Below, in pieces: positions 11,021-23,683 of a stretch of 64,000 nucleotides of DNA (positions within the stretch are counted from its first letter, which is position 1; each line of letters begins with the position of its first letter). Below the pieces are notes generated by a model that saw only the letters and a list, made by a program, of their open reading frames with translations, did no database searches and was not told where the DNA came from. The stretch spans positions 5,146,001 to 5,210,000 of the forward strand of contig JAGYVD010000002.1 of assembly GCA_021209875.1 (NCBI GenBank). Reading direction: 5' to 3'. Position numbers and translations under genes: made by a program. The DNA is from Rosellinia necatrix (lineage: Eukaryota; Ascomycota; Sordariomycetes; Xylariales; Xylariaceae).

Positions 11021-11409
11021 CTATTGTTCCCGCTGTAACCGCTGGATGTACGAAGCGCTTATTTTATTCCACCCCGCCATGTATTTCTCCATGCACTGCG
11101 TGAAGCAGGTCTGTTCGCCGCTCGATAGTGAGTTGCCGGGCTTCGGCACACAGCGTTCGAAACAGTGCTCGTTGATTTTCTGTAGAGAGGGAAGGGGAGT
11201 CAGTCAGGTTGGAGGGAAACAGGGACAAAACTAAGAAATAAAAATAAAAATAAAAATGAAAAAAAAATTAAAATTTAACAAAATTAAGAAAAAAAGAAAG
11301 GATAGAGTGCGGGACCGCCTCTTACATCAATCAGCTGTTTTGCGTTGTCCATGGCGTACTGTGTCCGCACCTGGCGGATAACCTCGCTCTTGATGGCCTC
11401 GGAATCCAT
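11021..11409 (-). CDS. TIM13: mitochondrial import inner membrane translocase subunit Tim13
   Basis: Small Tim chaperone of the mitochondrial intermembrane space, which with Tim8 escorts hydrophobic precursors from TOM to TIM22. Two exons on the minus strand, 11409-11326 and 11179-11021, give an 80-aa protein, close to the usual 85-95 aa of fungal Tim13. The twin CX3C motifs are CFERC and CFTQC, separated by 16 residues including KPGNSLSSGEQT, a strongly Tim13-type spacer. The N-terminus MDSEAIKSEVIRQVR and C-terminus SYIQRLQREQ complete the helix-hairpin-helix fold; there is no cleavable presequence, as expected. The intron (11325-11180) has a GTAAGA donor, a CTGAC branch point and a CTACAG acceptor, and carries an AT-rich core of AAAAT repeats. 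The gene is easily missed because neither exon is a long open frame. Confidence 0.95.
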
Positions 11410-14400
11410 GATTGCGGGATTGCTGCCTTATTCAGGGTACGGTGCAAACAATTGTGACGGTGGTGTGGCGCAATGGTATGGGTACGTTGTATCGCTTCGC
11501 CTGCTCTGCAAAAAGAAGCTTTTTTGAAAAGTTGAAGCTGTTGCTGGCTGGCTGGCATCTGCGGTTGGGTTGCAGGGACACTAACCTTCAGCGGCCTAGT
11601 GGCATTTTAGCGTGGGTATACATATCCAAGACCGCCGTGTGCCTTTTGCGTCCCACCATAACTCCTCAGTGTCCCATCTCCATTATTGGAAGTAACTATC
11701 GCGAGGTCATGCTTCAACATCAATCAACCTGCTAATAGCTAACACCTTCCTTTGGTTTTATTTCCGTTCCTTCATCTACGATTTCCCTTCTAGGTACACA
11801 TCTATATTTACTACCTACCTACCTAAGGTAGTGCGTATATGTAAGCACCTATGCTATGCACCCACTCCCTTTTCAGCGTATCAGAGGACGCAGCTTGAGA
11901 TCCGCCGTATCATGTAAACCATCAAATACCCCATACTTACCAACTACCTCCCTACCTACAATCCAATCCATCGTTCATATGGAAGTGGGGACATGAATCA
12001 TGCAACGATAGGAATACAAAGAGGTATCGCGTCATTCGTCTATCCCAGCCTTGTCACCGAGGGTTGTCTCTTCCTTGGTGGCCCATAATTGAAAGTTGTT
12101 TCATAGTCTGGACCCTAGTGTATGAACACATCGAGTCCTGCGTTGTCTTGGTGGACCAGGATCCCCTACCAAGCTTGAAGCCTGACTTCCGAAATCACGG
12201 GGTTTTGACAACCTTGGCCTGCGCAATGGTGCTGAGGATATGCTGACTGACGTAACAACCGACTAAGATGCCGGCCGGACCCGGCTTGATTCGGTCGTCA
12301 CGAGAACACGCGGTCGGCCCTCATGGGCTATATATCGGCATCTATTGGACGGCCCTAGTTCGAAGCCGCAGTACCGAATCACGGCTAGCCAGGGGAATAT
12401 CGAGCTCGCCACCAGGGAGCTAATCTGGCAATCCATGGCCCATGGCCGAACACCAGATTGCTGGTGCCCCGCGACTCGGAACGTCTAAACGAACCTGGGG
12501 GGAGCGTCAGTGCACCAGCTAGTGTGTTGACTTATGACGGGCTCTCGTAACTAAGTCGCTCTATTATCCAACTCTAGCGGCGCCTCGTCATTGACTAAAG
12601 TCGGGGGAACCTTGCATCGGGAGAATTACTCCGCCATTAGCATCCGTGATCTAGCCTTCCGGGAGATCCGCACAACGGATGCGTTTTCATCGGGCATCTC
12701 CGCACAGGGGACAAGTACGACTCCAACTCCCAGTTTCTCATTCCTCATTTCTCATAAGCAACGGCCAAGATCTCCCCGGGCCAGATAGGGCCTCGGTGCC
12801 CCCGGGATTTGGGGGGGGGAGGGCTCGGGTAATCAATGGCACCTCCCCGCTGCTGAGGAAGTCGACCATTGGACTCTTCGTGTGCTTAACTGCTGTAGGT
12901 ATACGAATGACATATCATATGTAACACTCTGATGATGGAATGGGGGGGTGGTTGGCAGGGTGGACAGGTGTCGCATGATGCCAAAGTGCATTTCTGCTCG
13001 CACCGCGTCACTGACCCTGAACACTACCACCATAGTATCCATTATTCCACCTCGGGGTTCGCCTCCGATGCCGCCAGCATGACCCGATCAGCGGCGTAGC
13101 GGTTCGAGTTCGTCTGCCTCGCATTAATTTGAGAATTGGCTGCGTCTGATCTGCAAGCAGGACGTCTCTTCGATGGCAAAAGCCCTCCATTAGCATTCGT
13201 CCAATCCTATACGTCTCTCTCACCGAGTTGCGACCCCATAGTGGCAATCAGAGTACGTATACTAGTGCATGGAGCCGGGTATAGTATAGACTAAGAGCTG
13301 AAGTGAGACGAACGCGGCAGTGAATTCTTTCTGAATTTTTCTTTTCTTTTTTCCTACTCAGCCACGTGGTCTAGAAGAATATTGCTCCAACCCATTGTAT
13401 ACTCTGTATCCGCATGCAGATAGGACCATGAATACACAGTCATCCTGCCGGCCGACGGGATACTACTCCATGTAGGAAAACACGGCCGTTAACCGATCAA
13501 ATCTAATCGCGTAGAGATGCCGCCTCCCGAACCGTTCTTATTCTATCCTGCCTCGCCTTGCTGTGGCCCACCAAATCTCTGGAAAGCCGCCTGCCAAGGA
13601 ATATTGGCGATACAGCCTCGTCGTTGACCACCAGAAGCTTCGAGACAAGCACTTGAAACTTGCAAGCAAATTAATCTAAGGATCAAGGTTCATGTCCTGA
13701 TGCGAGTGGCAAATGGACGAAGCGAGATATCATCGATAGCGTAATCTCGGCCAGTAGAGATCCGAAAGATGGTAGACACGGATAGGATTTTCCACTTCTG
13801 CCAAAACAATGACGTGGAAGGGAAACATCGAAGGATGGGATATCAGAAATTATGGTATTGAGACATGTGACTAATCATGCCGTATCACCCGACAACGAAA
13901 GTGCTGGCAACGCGCTATAGGGTCGTTTAAACAGACCGAACGTTTTCTGCTTTTTGATTAGCTCGGGACTTTGTGCCGAAGGGGGAAAAAAAAAGGAAAA
14001 AGTGCAAAAAGAGGCCAAAAAAGTTAGAGCGAATAGGATACCCACAAGCTGACAATGCATTTTACCTTACCTTCTACACTAGTACACTACCGCATTACGT
14101 GCAGATGGAAGTGCAGAAATGCAAAAAGGGCAGATCTTGGGGTGGACACCAGTTTGAGAGCCGCCGAGCAGTAGCCGGGACGGACGACTGGTGACTGGCT
14201 GCCGTTCAAGCTATGCTACCTGGCCGTCTAATGGCCCCAATAGATGCCAACACGGGCGCCTGGCGAAACGCGCCATAACGAGATCTTGAGACAGCAATGA
14301 GTTGCATCAAGCTCGAATGGTTTTGCGGTTGTAACTCTGTTTGCAACCAACATGCTCAGCCTCATGCAGAACATTGTATGCCAAGAATTTTCTGTCTGTG

Positions 14401-16429
14401 TAGTGTACTTACACTTGGGTTCATCCACTAGAATGTTATCGTTTAGTGTATGTAGTTATTGCTCTTTGTTTAGTGCATGTGCATGTACAGTACGGGCCGT
14501 ACGGTCCAGTACAATGCGCTTAGATGATTCCATAATGCCTACTGTGCAGTAGTGGATGTGCACAACCGAAAGAGGAAGCAAGACATACATGGTTCAGGTT
14601 TAACCAGCTCGGGTTAGGTAATCGCTATGAGAAACAAAGTCAGCCCTATTAGGCTGAATTGGTTTTCGTCTCCACTCAGATCGGTGGAATCCCGAGGACA
14701 GACAGGCATTGTCATTGTGTCCTTGGGAGTGAGCAAACGACGAGGTGATGAATCCACCGTGGCAGGAAATTACGGGTATCCGTCGCCCACGAGGCCATTT
14801 ACCTTGAAATTGCACCTTGAACGGCGTCGGTTCCCTCCCCGATCGCGGTGGCGCGCTAGAGCAGACTGTGCACGGGATAGGGGAGGGGGGGGGGTTCTCG
14901 CCGCGGGCAGACAGAGATCCTTCCTGTCAGCACTTGGGGGCCGCAGGAATCCTGAGTGGGAACAAAGCCTCATCGCACCCGGAGATGGCGTAAAGCACCG
15001 CCAGGGGTCATGTCCCTCAGCCCCTCAACTGAGGGCCGTTAATGGCGGGAGTGCGCTCACACATCCAGTTGCCAGATTGGACACCCGCCTCCAGCACCGG
15101 CTCGCGTATACCCAATGACATCAAGGGGGATTTGGCAGAAATACTATTGGGAGAAAATAATGACGCGACAATATTGGAGACGCGCGTCTGGACATCAACG
15201 GCGATACCGCGGTGGCATACGCAAATGCGGTCAGCTCGCGCCAATGCCCTACAACGCACAATTCAAAGTGCAAGTATCCCAGACAACCAAAACTCGGCAC
15301 AGGGTGGCAACAAAGATATGGGTTCGCAAGGCAACTAGACTAGCAGGCGAACGCCCGACCCGGACAACCACATAGCTTCCACGGATGCAAGGGTTCTGAA
15401 CGGGGACCTTTCATCATGTAAAGGTGGCCGATGAAAGCGGCAGGTCGTGCTGTATGGCGAGAAGTCCAGCCACCAGTCGATTCATCAAAATGTTGATACC
15501 TGGCCTCTCCCTGCTGGCCTCACCGAGTACCTAGATAAGGTATCATCGCTCATCTGAGCATTTACGACGGTATGCAGACAAATGCATTAAAGAGGAGTTT
15601 AGCAGATCGACGGGTGGCCACACAAACCTGCCCATCTGATGAAATACGGTACCCAGGTACCTTTTTTTGGCCTCGCATGAGCGGTGGTCTTCCTGTTAGG
15701 CACCCAGCGTTTCCGAGGTGTTCTCAGCTATTCTAGGGTCGTTCACACAGTTGCCTCGTCGATCCGTCTGATCCCTTGGGCCAGGCTCGTGACGGCAGGT
15801 ACAGGGACGCTACTTCTCCCACGGCATCTGACGATTGGAAAGCTATCGCGTAAATTATCAATGTCCCAAGAATCGGACTGAACGGGATGAGTGTCCAGTC
15901 CATGGCATCGTGTGTGTGCGGCTCTGCAACCCCAGTTTGTTGGTTGCGCTTATTTCTTATTGTGCGTAAACGGGGCTGTGTGAGCGCCAAAGTAACGGGG
16001 GCGAGCCGACAACTTTCTCTAACCAACAACAACAACAACAACCCGACGAACGCCCTTGCAGGTCCCGAGGGCGAATTAGCTGTGCCCTCCTCCACGTATC
16101 CCCACTAAACTACAGCATAGGTAGGTAGCGGGATCCGGGATAATACCTCCTGGGAATGGTCAGCGACGAATGAAACGGAGAATAGCGAGAATCGTTTCAA
16201 TAGGTACCGCGCGTCAATTAAGTGCCCGAGTTGTTGGGTCGTTCGATGCATAATGGATTCGATATTCAATGCCGTGGTGCAACGCGTAGTGCAAAGTATA
16301 GCGCTGTGTGTAGCGCAATGTTGTGAGTCCCGACCGACAAACCCCATGACTTACAATGTACATACCTAGTGCACTACATCTGGTAGATTCGAACCGCATG
16401 TCGTGTATGATGATGTAAGGCATGAAGCG

Positions 16430-16535
16430 TGGTGCATGGTGTGTGTGATGTGTGGTGTGTGTGATGATGTGTGGTGTGTGTGGTGTGTGGTGTGTGGTGT
16501 GTGGTGTGTGGTGAGTGGTGAGTGGTGTACGGTGT
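16430..16535. repeat. GTGTGGT-type microsatellite
   Basis: Imperfect tandem repeats of GTGTGGT/GTGTGATG-like units over about 105 bp, with variants ending in GTGAGTG. It lies in the gene-poor region with no coding context. Confidence 0.9.
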
Positions 16536-17490
16536 AAAGGTCTCAGGTACTATCTTGGACGGGGGGATGCCTCATCAGGTAGGTTACAGGTGAGGACAAC
16601 CACACCATAATCTCGACAGCTACGAAATCGGACAGGAGCAAGGACGGTGGTGACTCTTGTGAGTCAACACCGATTTAGACTAGTCCAGTCTGGATTCGAA
16701 CAGGCCTGGCTTGGATGCAACGGCTCAATCTGGCGCATTTTACACGAACTCGCGAAATCATCACATGCACACACTCTACTAACCTAACTGAGGCGGGTAG
16801 GTAGGCAAGTTATCATAGGTAGCCAGGCGCAGTCGCTATCTTGAGAGTGTCGAGTCGCTCCGTCGCGCGTTCCAGAATGTTTCTCAATTTTCCCCACGGC
16901 CGTCGATGAATTGGAATCGCCCCCTAATAATCGCGCTGTTATCATTACTACGACGGACCTTGGGCGTTACATTGTGCGTGGTGGCCGGTGTTTGGGATCG
17001 GAGGTACCTCCACAGTAGCTAGCTACCTAGGTAGGTACCTACTGTCGTTGCCGTAGCTGGGTGAGGACAAGCGGCGGACGATCTGGGGAATAGTTAATGC
17101 CCACTGTAACATATTTATTTTTATCCTGGAATTTCGAGGGATTTCCGAGCCTACTCGCTGCTTTCAGCCGTTGGCCATGCCCAACGGCCACCCTCAATTT
17201 CGTCCGTTTCATGTTCATTTCCACCGCCGAGCAAGCGGTTGAAATGCCATCCTATCAGCTGGGCTCCCTCAATCCAACTGCTGCGACATGGGGTCGGGCA
17301 TTGGTTGGTCCAGCTAGTTAGTCTAGCTTAGCTACCACACCACCACCACCAGCATCTTGTCGCAGGGTAGTGTGAGTGAGTAGCATACCGTAGGTCGTAA
17401 GTCGTACGCCGTAAGTGAGCAGTGAATGTGCTGTAAGTGCTGCAGGTGAGCAGTGTAAAACAATGAACTACCTACCTTGTCACCGTGTAA

Positions 17491-17541
17491 GTGTGTGTAT
17501 GTATGTATGTATGTACGTATGTGTGTATGTATGTATGTATG
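17491..17541. repeat. (GTAT)n microsatellite
   Basis: Roughly eleven GTAT/GTGT units with one GTAC variant. Non-coding. Confidence 0.9.
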
Positions 17542-18488
17542 CACCCGTCCGCGCGCTGAGCCACGCTGTACCTTGCTTCTGAGGCCAGATGCACTACATA
17601 CGGCACTTATGCGGATAGGTAGAGGTAATCTCACCTTCCACAGGCACTACATAGTATGGAAGTTAGGCACAGCATAGGTACCGTTTGTGGTGGCACAACG
17701 AGGAGATCTGTCATTGGGGGCATGGGGTAGAGCTGGTTCTCACCTGCCTGGGGGGTTTACATGCAAAAGCCAGCAGGCAGCTTCGCCTCATGGCTGTGGT
17801 TAGGTGGGTTGACCACACAACCATACGCCTTTCTCTTTTCGTCAGCTCCGTACTCTAGCACCTTGTAAGTGTATGTACAGAAGTGGGTAACCCAATGACG
17901 AGTGAATCACCGGGGGCTCTTAGGCATCCAAGGACCAGTGGAGCGAGGGAGGGACCATCGATGAACCCCTGCCTCTGGGCACCATCCTTGTCTGTACCTG
18001 GCACGCACTCCACCCAGGTCTCTTTTGCTGCGCGCAAAAATAAATAGTAGATGTCTTCCTGCTCGTCTTTTTTTATTTAATAAACGACCCAAGGCCCGCC
18101 CCTCCTCTATCCAGCTCTTGTCCATCCTATCCATTGAACACATTGAACACATTCAACAATAACAACTTCCTATACTATATAAGAACCCACTGCATCTTCG
18201 GTTGTTTAGTCAACCCATCGCTTCTTTCTATCCTATCAGACTGTTCCGTACTGTCTCGCGTGCCACAGTTCCGTTCTCGACTTCCAAGCGGCTGCTGCCG
18301 TGGCGTCTGCGCCCCGACTTACAATAAACAATTCAATCGGCAAAACAAACTCACATTACCGCCAGCAGGAGTCCGTTTTCGGATCACATTCTTCCCCGGC
18401 TCCTATTTCGCGCTCCTCTCGTCCACGACCGCGGATTATCCAGCCCAATCCACCAAGCATTAGACCACCGAGGACACCCGACTCTACA

Positions 18489-19392
18489 ATGTGCATCCGG
18501 GAGGTCTTCACCGAGGTACGGCCAGACGGCCGCCTTCGGACCTGGTCTGAGGCCGATTACTGCACCAACTCGCGACATGGACAATACTGCGACAGAACCC
18601 AAGAGTTGCGCCGCCCACCAGGATACCGGCGACCTGAACCCAGGAGCTCAACTTATGCTCACGGCCAACTGCCCCCAACACCCCCACTATCCTACCACTC
18701 AGACTACGCCTCCGACTCCGAGCGGTCGAACAAACGGCGATCTGCGATCTACATCAACGACCATAAAATGCTGGATGTCAACCGGAGGCACTCATTGCGC
18801 CACGAGAGACAGGCCAGCGGCGAACGCATCGTCTACATGGGCGGCTCGCCTCTAGCACGAACTCTCTCACGGACCCCGCCACTATACCCACGCAGCGGAT
18901 CATCCAGCCCTGCCCGCGGCACCTACGAGCCTACCTATCGTGAAACCGACAGCCGCGACCGTGAGCGGCCAACATCGATCAAGGTAGAGATCATCAACAA
19001 GCAACCCAAGAGCCATCACCGAGCCGGGTCAGTATCCAAGACTAGCTCGTCGCGCGACAGCATCGAAGACGAACGCCGTCAGCGACGGCTTTCGGACATC
19101 CACTACGAGACTCGGCAAAACAGGGAGACGAAGATTGCACAACAAAATGAAGCAATTGCAAACCGAGCCCCAATCCCAAGCCCACATGGACAGCCAAGCC
19201 TGTCATACCGACGCGGATCCGTGTCAATCCCCCCCTGTCATGTCGGAAATCGAGCGCATGCGCCTAGAGGAAGAGAAGAAGCAACGCCGACGCGAAAAGA
19301 AAGAAGCAGAAGCACGAGAGCGCGAGCTGGAATCCCAGAAACAGAGGCTAAAGGATCGCTTTAGCTTCAAGGGTGGTTATTCATACGCCTAA
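18489..19392 (+). CDS. hypothetical basic protein with conserved-looking Cys-containing N-terminus; apparent frameshift
   Basis: Function not recognised. The chosen ATG opens MCIREVFTEVRPDGRLRT, a style of N-terminus seen in uncharacterised filamentous-fungal proteins, followed by paired Cys (YCTNSRHGQYC). The middle is Ser/Arg/Pro-rich and low complexity, so probably disordered. In the uninterrupted frame the protein ends at 19364 after a run with no family character. If one C of the C7 run 19229-19235 is ignored, the frame continues into a highly charged helix (MSEIERMRLEEEKKQRR) and ends RFSFKGGYSYA at 19392, about 300 aa in all. This helical end is the more credible C-terminus. No intron fits the shift. 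Upstream in-frame residues back to 18300 look like 5' UTR. Confidence 0.65.
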
Positions 19393-22339
19393 ATCATACC
19401 TTCCATGAACACAAAAACACAAAAAAAAAATTAGGATGCTACATTTTCGGCATTTCATGATGTTTTACTAGACAAGGCAAGGATTTTGGGCATAGGATGG
19501 GATTCAGCTTTAGTTCACTACCACTATAGCTAGGTTTTCTTTGGGTTTAATTTGGGTCAGCGATGAGCCTGTGCATTAGATGATACCAATTATACCAGTT
19601 CGCATAGAACTGGAAGGGAGGCATGGGTTATGAAGCTTTGTATAGACTTTGCGCACCAGATTTGGTGATGCCTTAAAACTGGCAACGGCGCAATCAACAA
19701 AATCAATAAACAAAAATCAATAGGATACTTATGATAGCCAACTTACAAAACAACGTGTCTCTCTCTCGTGATATCCTCATCTATTTTACACTACCAACAC
19801 TACATCACTTTGGCCAGTCGCAAACAGGAGGGCCAAAAAAAAGTCCAGCCGACCCCACCACAGATCGTTGCGGGGTTGCTCTCCCATCCAAAAATTCCGG
19901 CGCATTCGCGATCATGGAGTGTGACATGACATGACATTGTATTTGGGGGAAGGGGGAGGGGGGGCGAGCCAATGGTTGCCTGGTAAGCCAGAAACCCCTA
20001 GGAATTGGCGACGTTTATTGGGTTCTCACACAGCCACAGCCGTCGCTGCCTGTTTTTTGGCTGCGATTATAGGCCGCCAACAGGGGAGGTGGGGCACGGG
20101 TATCGAAAGGTACCTACCTACTGTAAGAGGTGGCAGAGAGGTAGGTATGGCAGGTATGACACACATACAGGCACAGTAGACGGATAGTTCGATACAGTAC
20201 AACCGGAACGGTCTCACACCCCTTCCAAAAGCCCCTCCATCCCATCCCTCCATCCCTCCATCCCTCTCTGCCTCTCCACCTCTCCGTCCGTCCACGCATC
20301 CATATGCGGTCATCAGTCGACAAGATTGGCTACCCATGGGAAATCCGGTACGGGGGACCACCGTCAAGTGCCCCGCGGACCCCTAGCGATCGGACTATGA
20401 CTCCTCGTTGCAGCTCGCTCCCACTGGACAATCAATATTGACTTCATTACCTAACCGATGCGGGTTAGATTGGCGTGTCCGCGCCCTATCTGCCTTGTGG
20501 GCTCTCTCGCACTCCCGGCCATCCACCTATCCCCATGTCCCACGGGCAAAGCCATGCAGCATCGATCCACACGGGGGGATATACCGTACAGTATCACTCT
20601 CCCATTCATGGATGGCCCAGAACCGTGTTCTTGATTTCGCCAATGGCAACCTGTTCTGTATCGGGCAAGTGCCGGACCCATGTGTGCTCCACGCCCAGGA
20701 CTATGTTTTTACACATCCTTCTGTCGGCTTGCTTGTCTTGAGTGTTGATATCCGCCTCTGATCATCCGACCAGATCCTCCAAGATGCCAATGCCGTCATT
20801 GGGATCTCGTGGCGAATTTTTGTACCCGGGACACCTCGTTCAAGTATATCTCAATTTTTATTATTATTAACACGTCCGAGTGGGAGTGGAAGCCAGTTCA
20901 AGCAAGGAGGAAAGGCGACTAACCTCGGGGGCACCCCATATTACCACCTATCTACATGCTCTGGAGAACGGCACTGGCCACACCTTACCCACACCGAGCC
21001 TTCGACACCTGGAGTGTCCTGAGGTGTCCTGAAGTGTCTATTATCTAGGCAACCAGGCTATTAGACCATTGGCGTGATGACAAAAACACCGAATGCATAT
21101 ATCAAACACGCTTTGTCAGATGGCGATAGTGGCAGCCTACGGTCTCTTTCTAGCTGGACATGGACCATCCTCCCTCCTCCCCCGGTTCTGTCTTTCATTC
21201 CACACTTATCTTCTCTAATCATGTTATCGAACGAGTATTTAGCCTTGGTGTCAGATTGCCCCATCAAGCGGTGAGGTCTTGTCGGACAATGTTGTCTCTA
21301 CCCATGATCCCGGTACATCTTCAGACAGGCAGGCATTGAATGGCATTTGGCGGGATAGAATCAAGTCATTGACCTGGCGTGCCAGTTAGCACAGTGGTAA
21401 AATAGAAGATACAAACACGAGATATTGCATGTACTGTGGCGCAAAGCATTGCAACCGTAGTGGTTAAACCGAACTCCCTTACATGTCTAGTCGTGTAGAA
21501 TGGGTGCCACCACACGGAATCCCTATTCATCCCCCCAACTGATTGGCAATATTTCAGTGTGGCTTGACGCATGGCTCAGTTCTCGCGATCTAATGTCTTG
21601 CCCTCCTTAACTCCAATTGCCCCATTGATAATCGTCATTAACTGAAACTACATGCGGCACAGCAGTCACGCCCTATACGCTATGCCACCCGACGCTAGAG
21701 AATAGAAGCTTAAACTAGATGGTCACTTGTTAATCTGGGACTGCGACTGGTCTGTACGGGGGGTGGCCTTCGGTATGCAGAGCTGCAGATAGCGATGACT
21801 CGAAGCGGAGCCAAGCTGTGGGGGAAGGGCGCATTGCGCTGGGCGGACGGGTGGTATGATAGAGAATTTGGGGGGGAGTGATGGGGAAACAAAAAAAGGG
21901 CTGAGACATGCCAACCCCATAAAGTCATGCGGAATGTGGTGGATGGTTGGAGGCGGAGGAAACCCAATCCGTATATCGGTCACTATGGCAATTTCGTAGG
22001 GGCGAAAGGGCCGGGAGAGGGAAAAGAAGGTTGTCCGGTGAGCTGGGTAGTTGATATTTGCATAATTTGTGGCTTCATTATTAGTTCTAACACCAACCCT
22101 CCATTATAGATTATATTACGAAACAACCCGCTCATGTCATGTAAACAGGATTGACCGGTTAGGCCAAAAACCGATCCAATAGAAACCTGGGCAAGTTCTT
22201 TCCTTTGAGATAATACCAGTCGCTTGTAGACACCTGCGCGTGCATACAACTCTAATACTATACATTTGTATATTGCTTGTCTTTCTTCATACCCCCCCCA
22301 TTGACATCCATGGCCAGAAGTAAACCCATGAAGGGCCTC
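19393..22339. other. intergenic region, no gene recognised
   Basis: About 2.9 kb without a supportable gene. Open frames are under 120 aa and lack domains. It contains a CCATCC-type microsatellite (20236-20275) and TACCTA/TAGGTA copies near 20110-20150. A tRNA A-box-like string at 21376-21390 has no matching B box or acceptor stem. Confidence 0.55.
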
Positions 22340-23683
22340 TCATTCGTTCGCCACTCTCCAGATAACTTTCTCGCCACTTGCGCCCTCTCGCATCGCATCT
22401 AGCCCATTCGTCGCCCTCTCCAATAGCGTCTTGCCAGCTGCGACCCGGTACCGGTTGGGTTTCACGACGCCCTGTGCGAGCAAGGCAGGCATGATCTCCG
22501 TCTGAAGTTTCTCGCGGAACATCTCGTTCTGTGGTGACGTTAATGAAGTTAGCCAGCCTAATTTTCTCATCGTTCAAGTGATGGGTGGGGATAGGAAAGG
22601 GGTTTTTTTGGGGAGGGCAGATAGGAGGCCAAGCTCACCCGTGTATAGAAATGGGTCCTGACGCCGGAGACGCTGACGCCCGGCGCCCAGGCGGCGCTCG
22701 CCCCGGCGTCCATCGAGTACGCGGGCGCCTCGGCGCTGGTGGAGTGCCTCAGGATGACGGGCAGCATGACGGCCACGGTGCTGCCGGGCTGCGCGACCCC
22801 GGAGAGCGGCGCGAGCGTGCCCTCCTGGGAGCCGATGCAGTCGACGATAAGGGGATAGGCGGGGCCGCCGCCGCCGTCGTCGTCGCCGCCGTCGCCGCCG
22901 TCGCCGCTCTGCCGCGCGCTCCGGAGCAGGTCCTCGACGACGGTCGGGCTCCGGTAGTCGTAGACCTCGGAGGCGCCCAGGCCCCGGACGTGCGCGTGGT
23001 GCCGGGCCGACGCCGTCGCCACCACCCGCGAGTACCCGTAGTACCGCAGCACCTGGATCGTCAGCTGGCCCACCGACGAGGCGGCGCCCCAGACCAGGAT
23101 GCGCGAGCGAGCCTGCCGCCGCGGCGGCTGGTAGTCGGCCGGCTTGGGCCACGGTACGGGGAGCTTCAGGTCTGCCCACAGCGTGTTGAACGCTGTCACT
23201 AGGTTCTCGGGCAGAGTGACGGCCTCTTCAAATGAGAAGCCCTCCGGTATCTATTCTTCTTTGTAAGTTCTCTGCGCTTTTTTTTTTTTTTTCATGTGTT
23301 CGTATGTGTGAGTGGGTAAAGAAAAGAAGGGAGATGGTTCTTACCTTTCCCCATACCCACTCGGGCGAGGTGGAATACTCCTGGTGCGTCTTCCACTCGG
23401 GCTTCTGGTGCGCGAAGCCGAACACCCTGTCCCCGACTTGGAAGCTCTTGACGTCGGGGCCGATCTCGACCACCACCCCAGCGCCCGTAGAGCCCGTCCG
23501 CATCGGGTGCTCGACCAGGAGGCCGCCGTCGGCCTGGTGCAGGTCCAGCGGCGTGGAGGCCGTCCACTTGACGTTGACTGTGATCTCATCCCCCTTGGGA
23601 GATATCGTCGGGAACTTGCGGACTTCGAATGGAGACCGGGTCGCCACGAGGACGAGGGCGTCGTGGGTGCGTTGGTCAGACAT
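22340..23683 (-). CDS. medium-chain dehydrogenase/reductase (quinone oxidoreductase / zinc-independent alcohol dehydrogenase-like)
   Basis: NAD(P)H-dependent oxidoreductase of the MDR superfamily; substrate unknown. Three exons on the minus strand, 23683-23345, 23250-22639 and 22528-22340, give 379 aa. The N-terminal GroES-like domain includes STPLDLHQADGG and GSTGAGVVVEIGPDV with VGDRVFGF. The Rossmann domain starts at SRILVWGAASSVGQLTIQ, and a long Asp/Gly-rich insert (GDGGDGGDDDGGGG) sits in a loop. I see no structural or catalytic zinc-ligand Cys cluster, so it belongs with quinone-reductase/enoyl-reductase-like members, which in fungi also include secondary-metabolism trans-enoyl reductases. 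Both introns have GTRAG donors and stay in phase 0. The 5' leader has a (CAG)n repeat. It is divergent from ERG24 with 756 bp between starts. Confidence 0.88.

Larger units (their letters stand above)
11410..18488. other. gene-poor 7 kb intergenic region
   Basis: No gene could be supported on either strand in about 7 kb. Open frames are short, overlap each other on both strands and lack recognisable domains. TACCTA/TAGGTA clusters occur at 11811-11830, 11943-11960, 16795-16810 and 17017-17042, the last overlapping several short palindromes (TAGCTAGCTA, ACCTAGGT, AGGTACCT). GT-rich and GTAT microsatellites lie at 16430-16535 and 17491-17541. The last few hundred bases are the promoter and 5' UTR of the next gene; the frame is open upstream of its ATG back to about 18300. 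Confidence 0.55.

Noticed and set aside
14627..15118. 163-aa plus-strand frame
   Set aside because: Mixed composition, opposite frame also open, no domain; treated as chance.
16370..16400. GATTCGAACC resembling an inverted tRNA B box
   Set aside because: T-stem bases do not pair and no A box lies upstream on the minus strand.
21376..21450. tRNA-like A box (TAGCACAGTGG)
   Set aside because: No B box GGTTCRANNCC at the right distance and no pairing acceptor stem.
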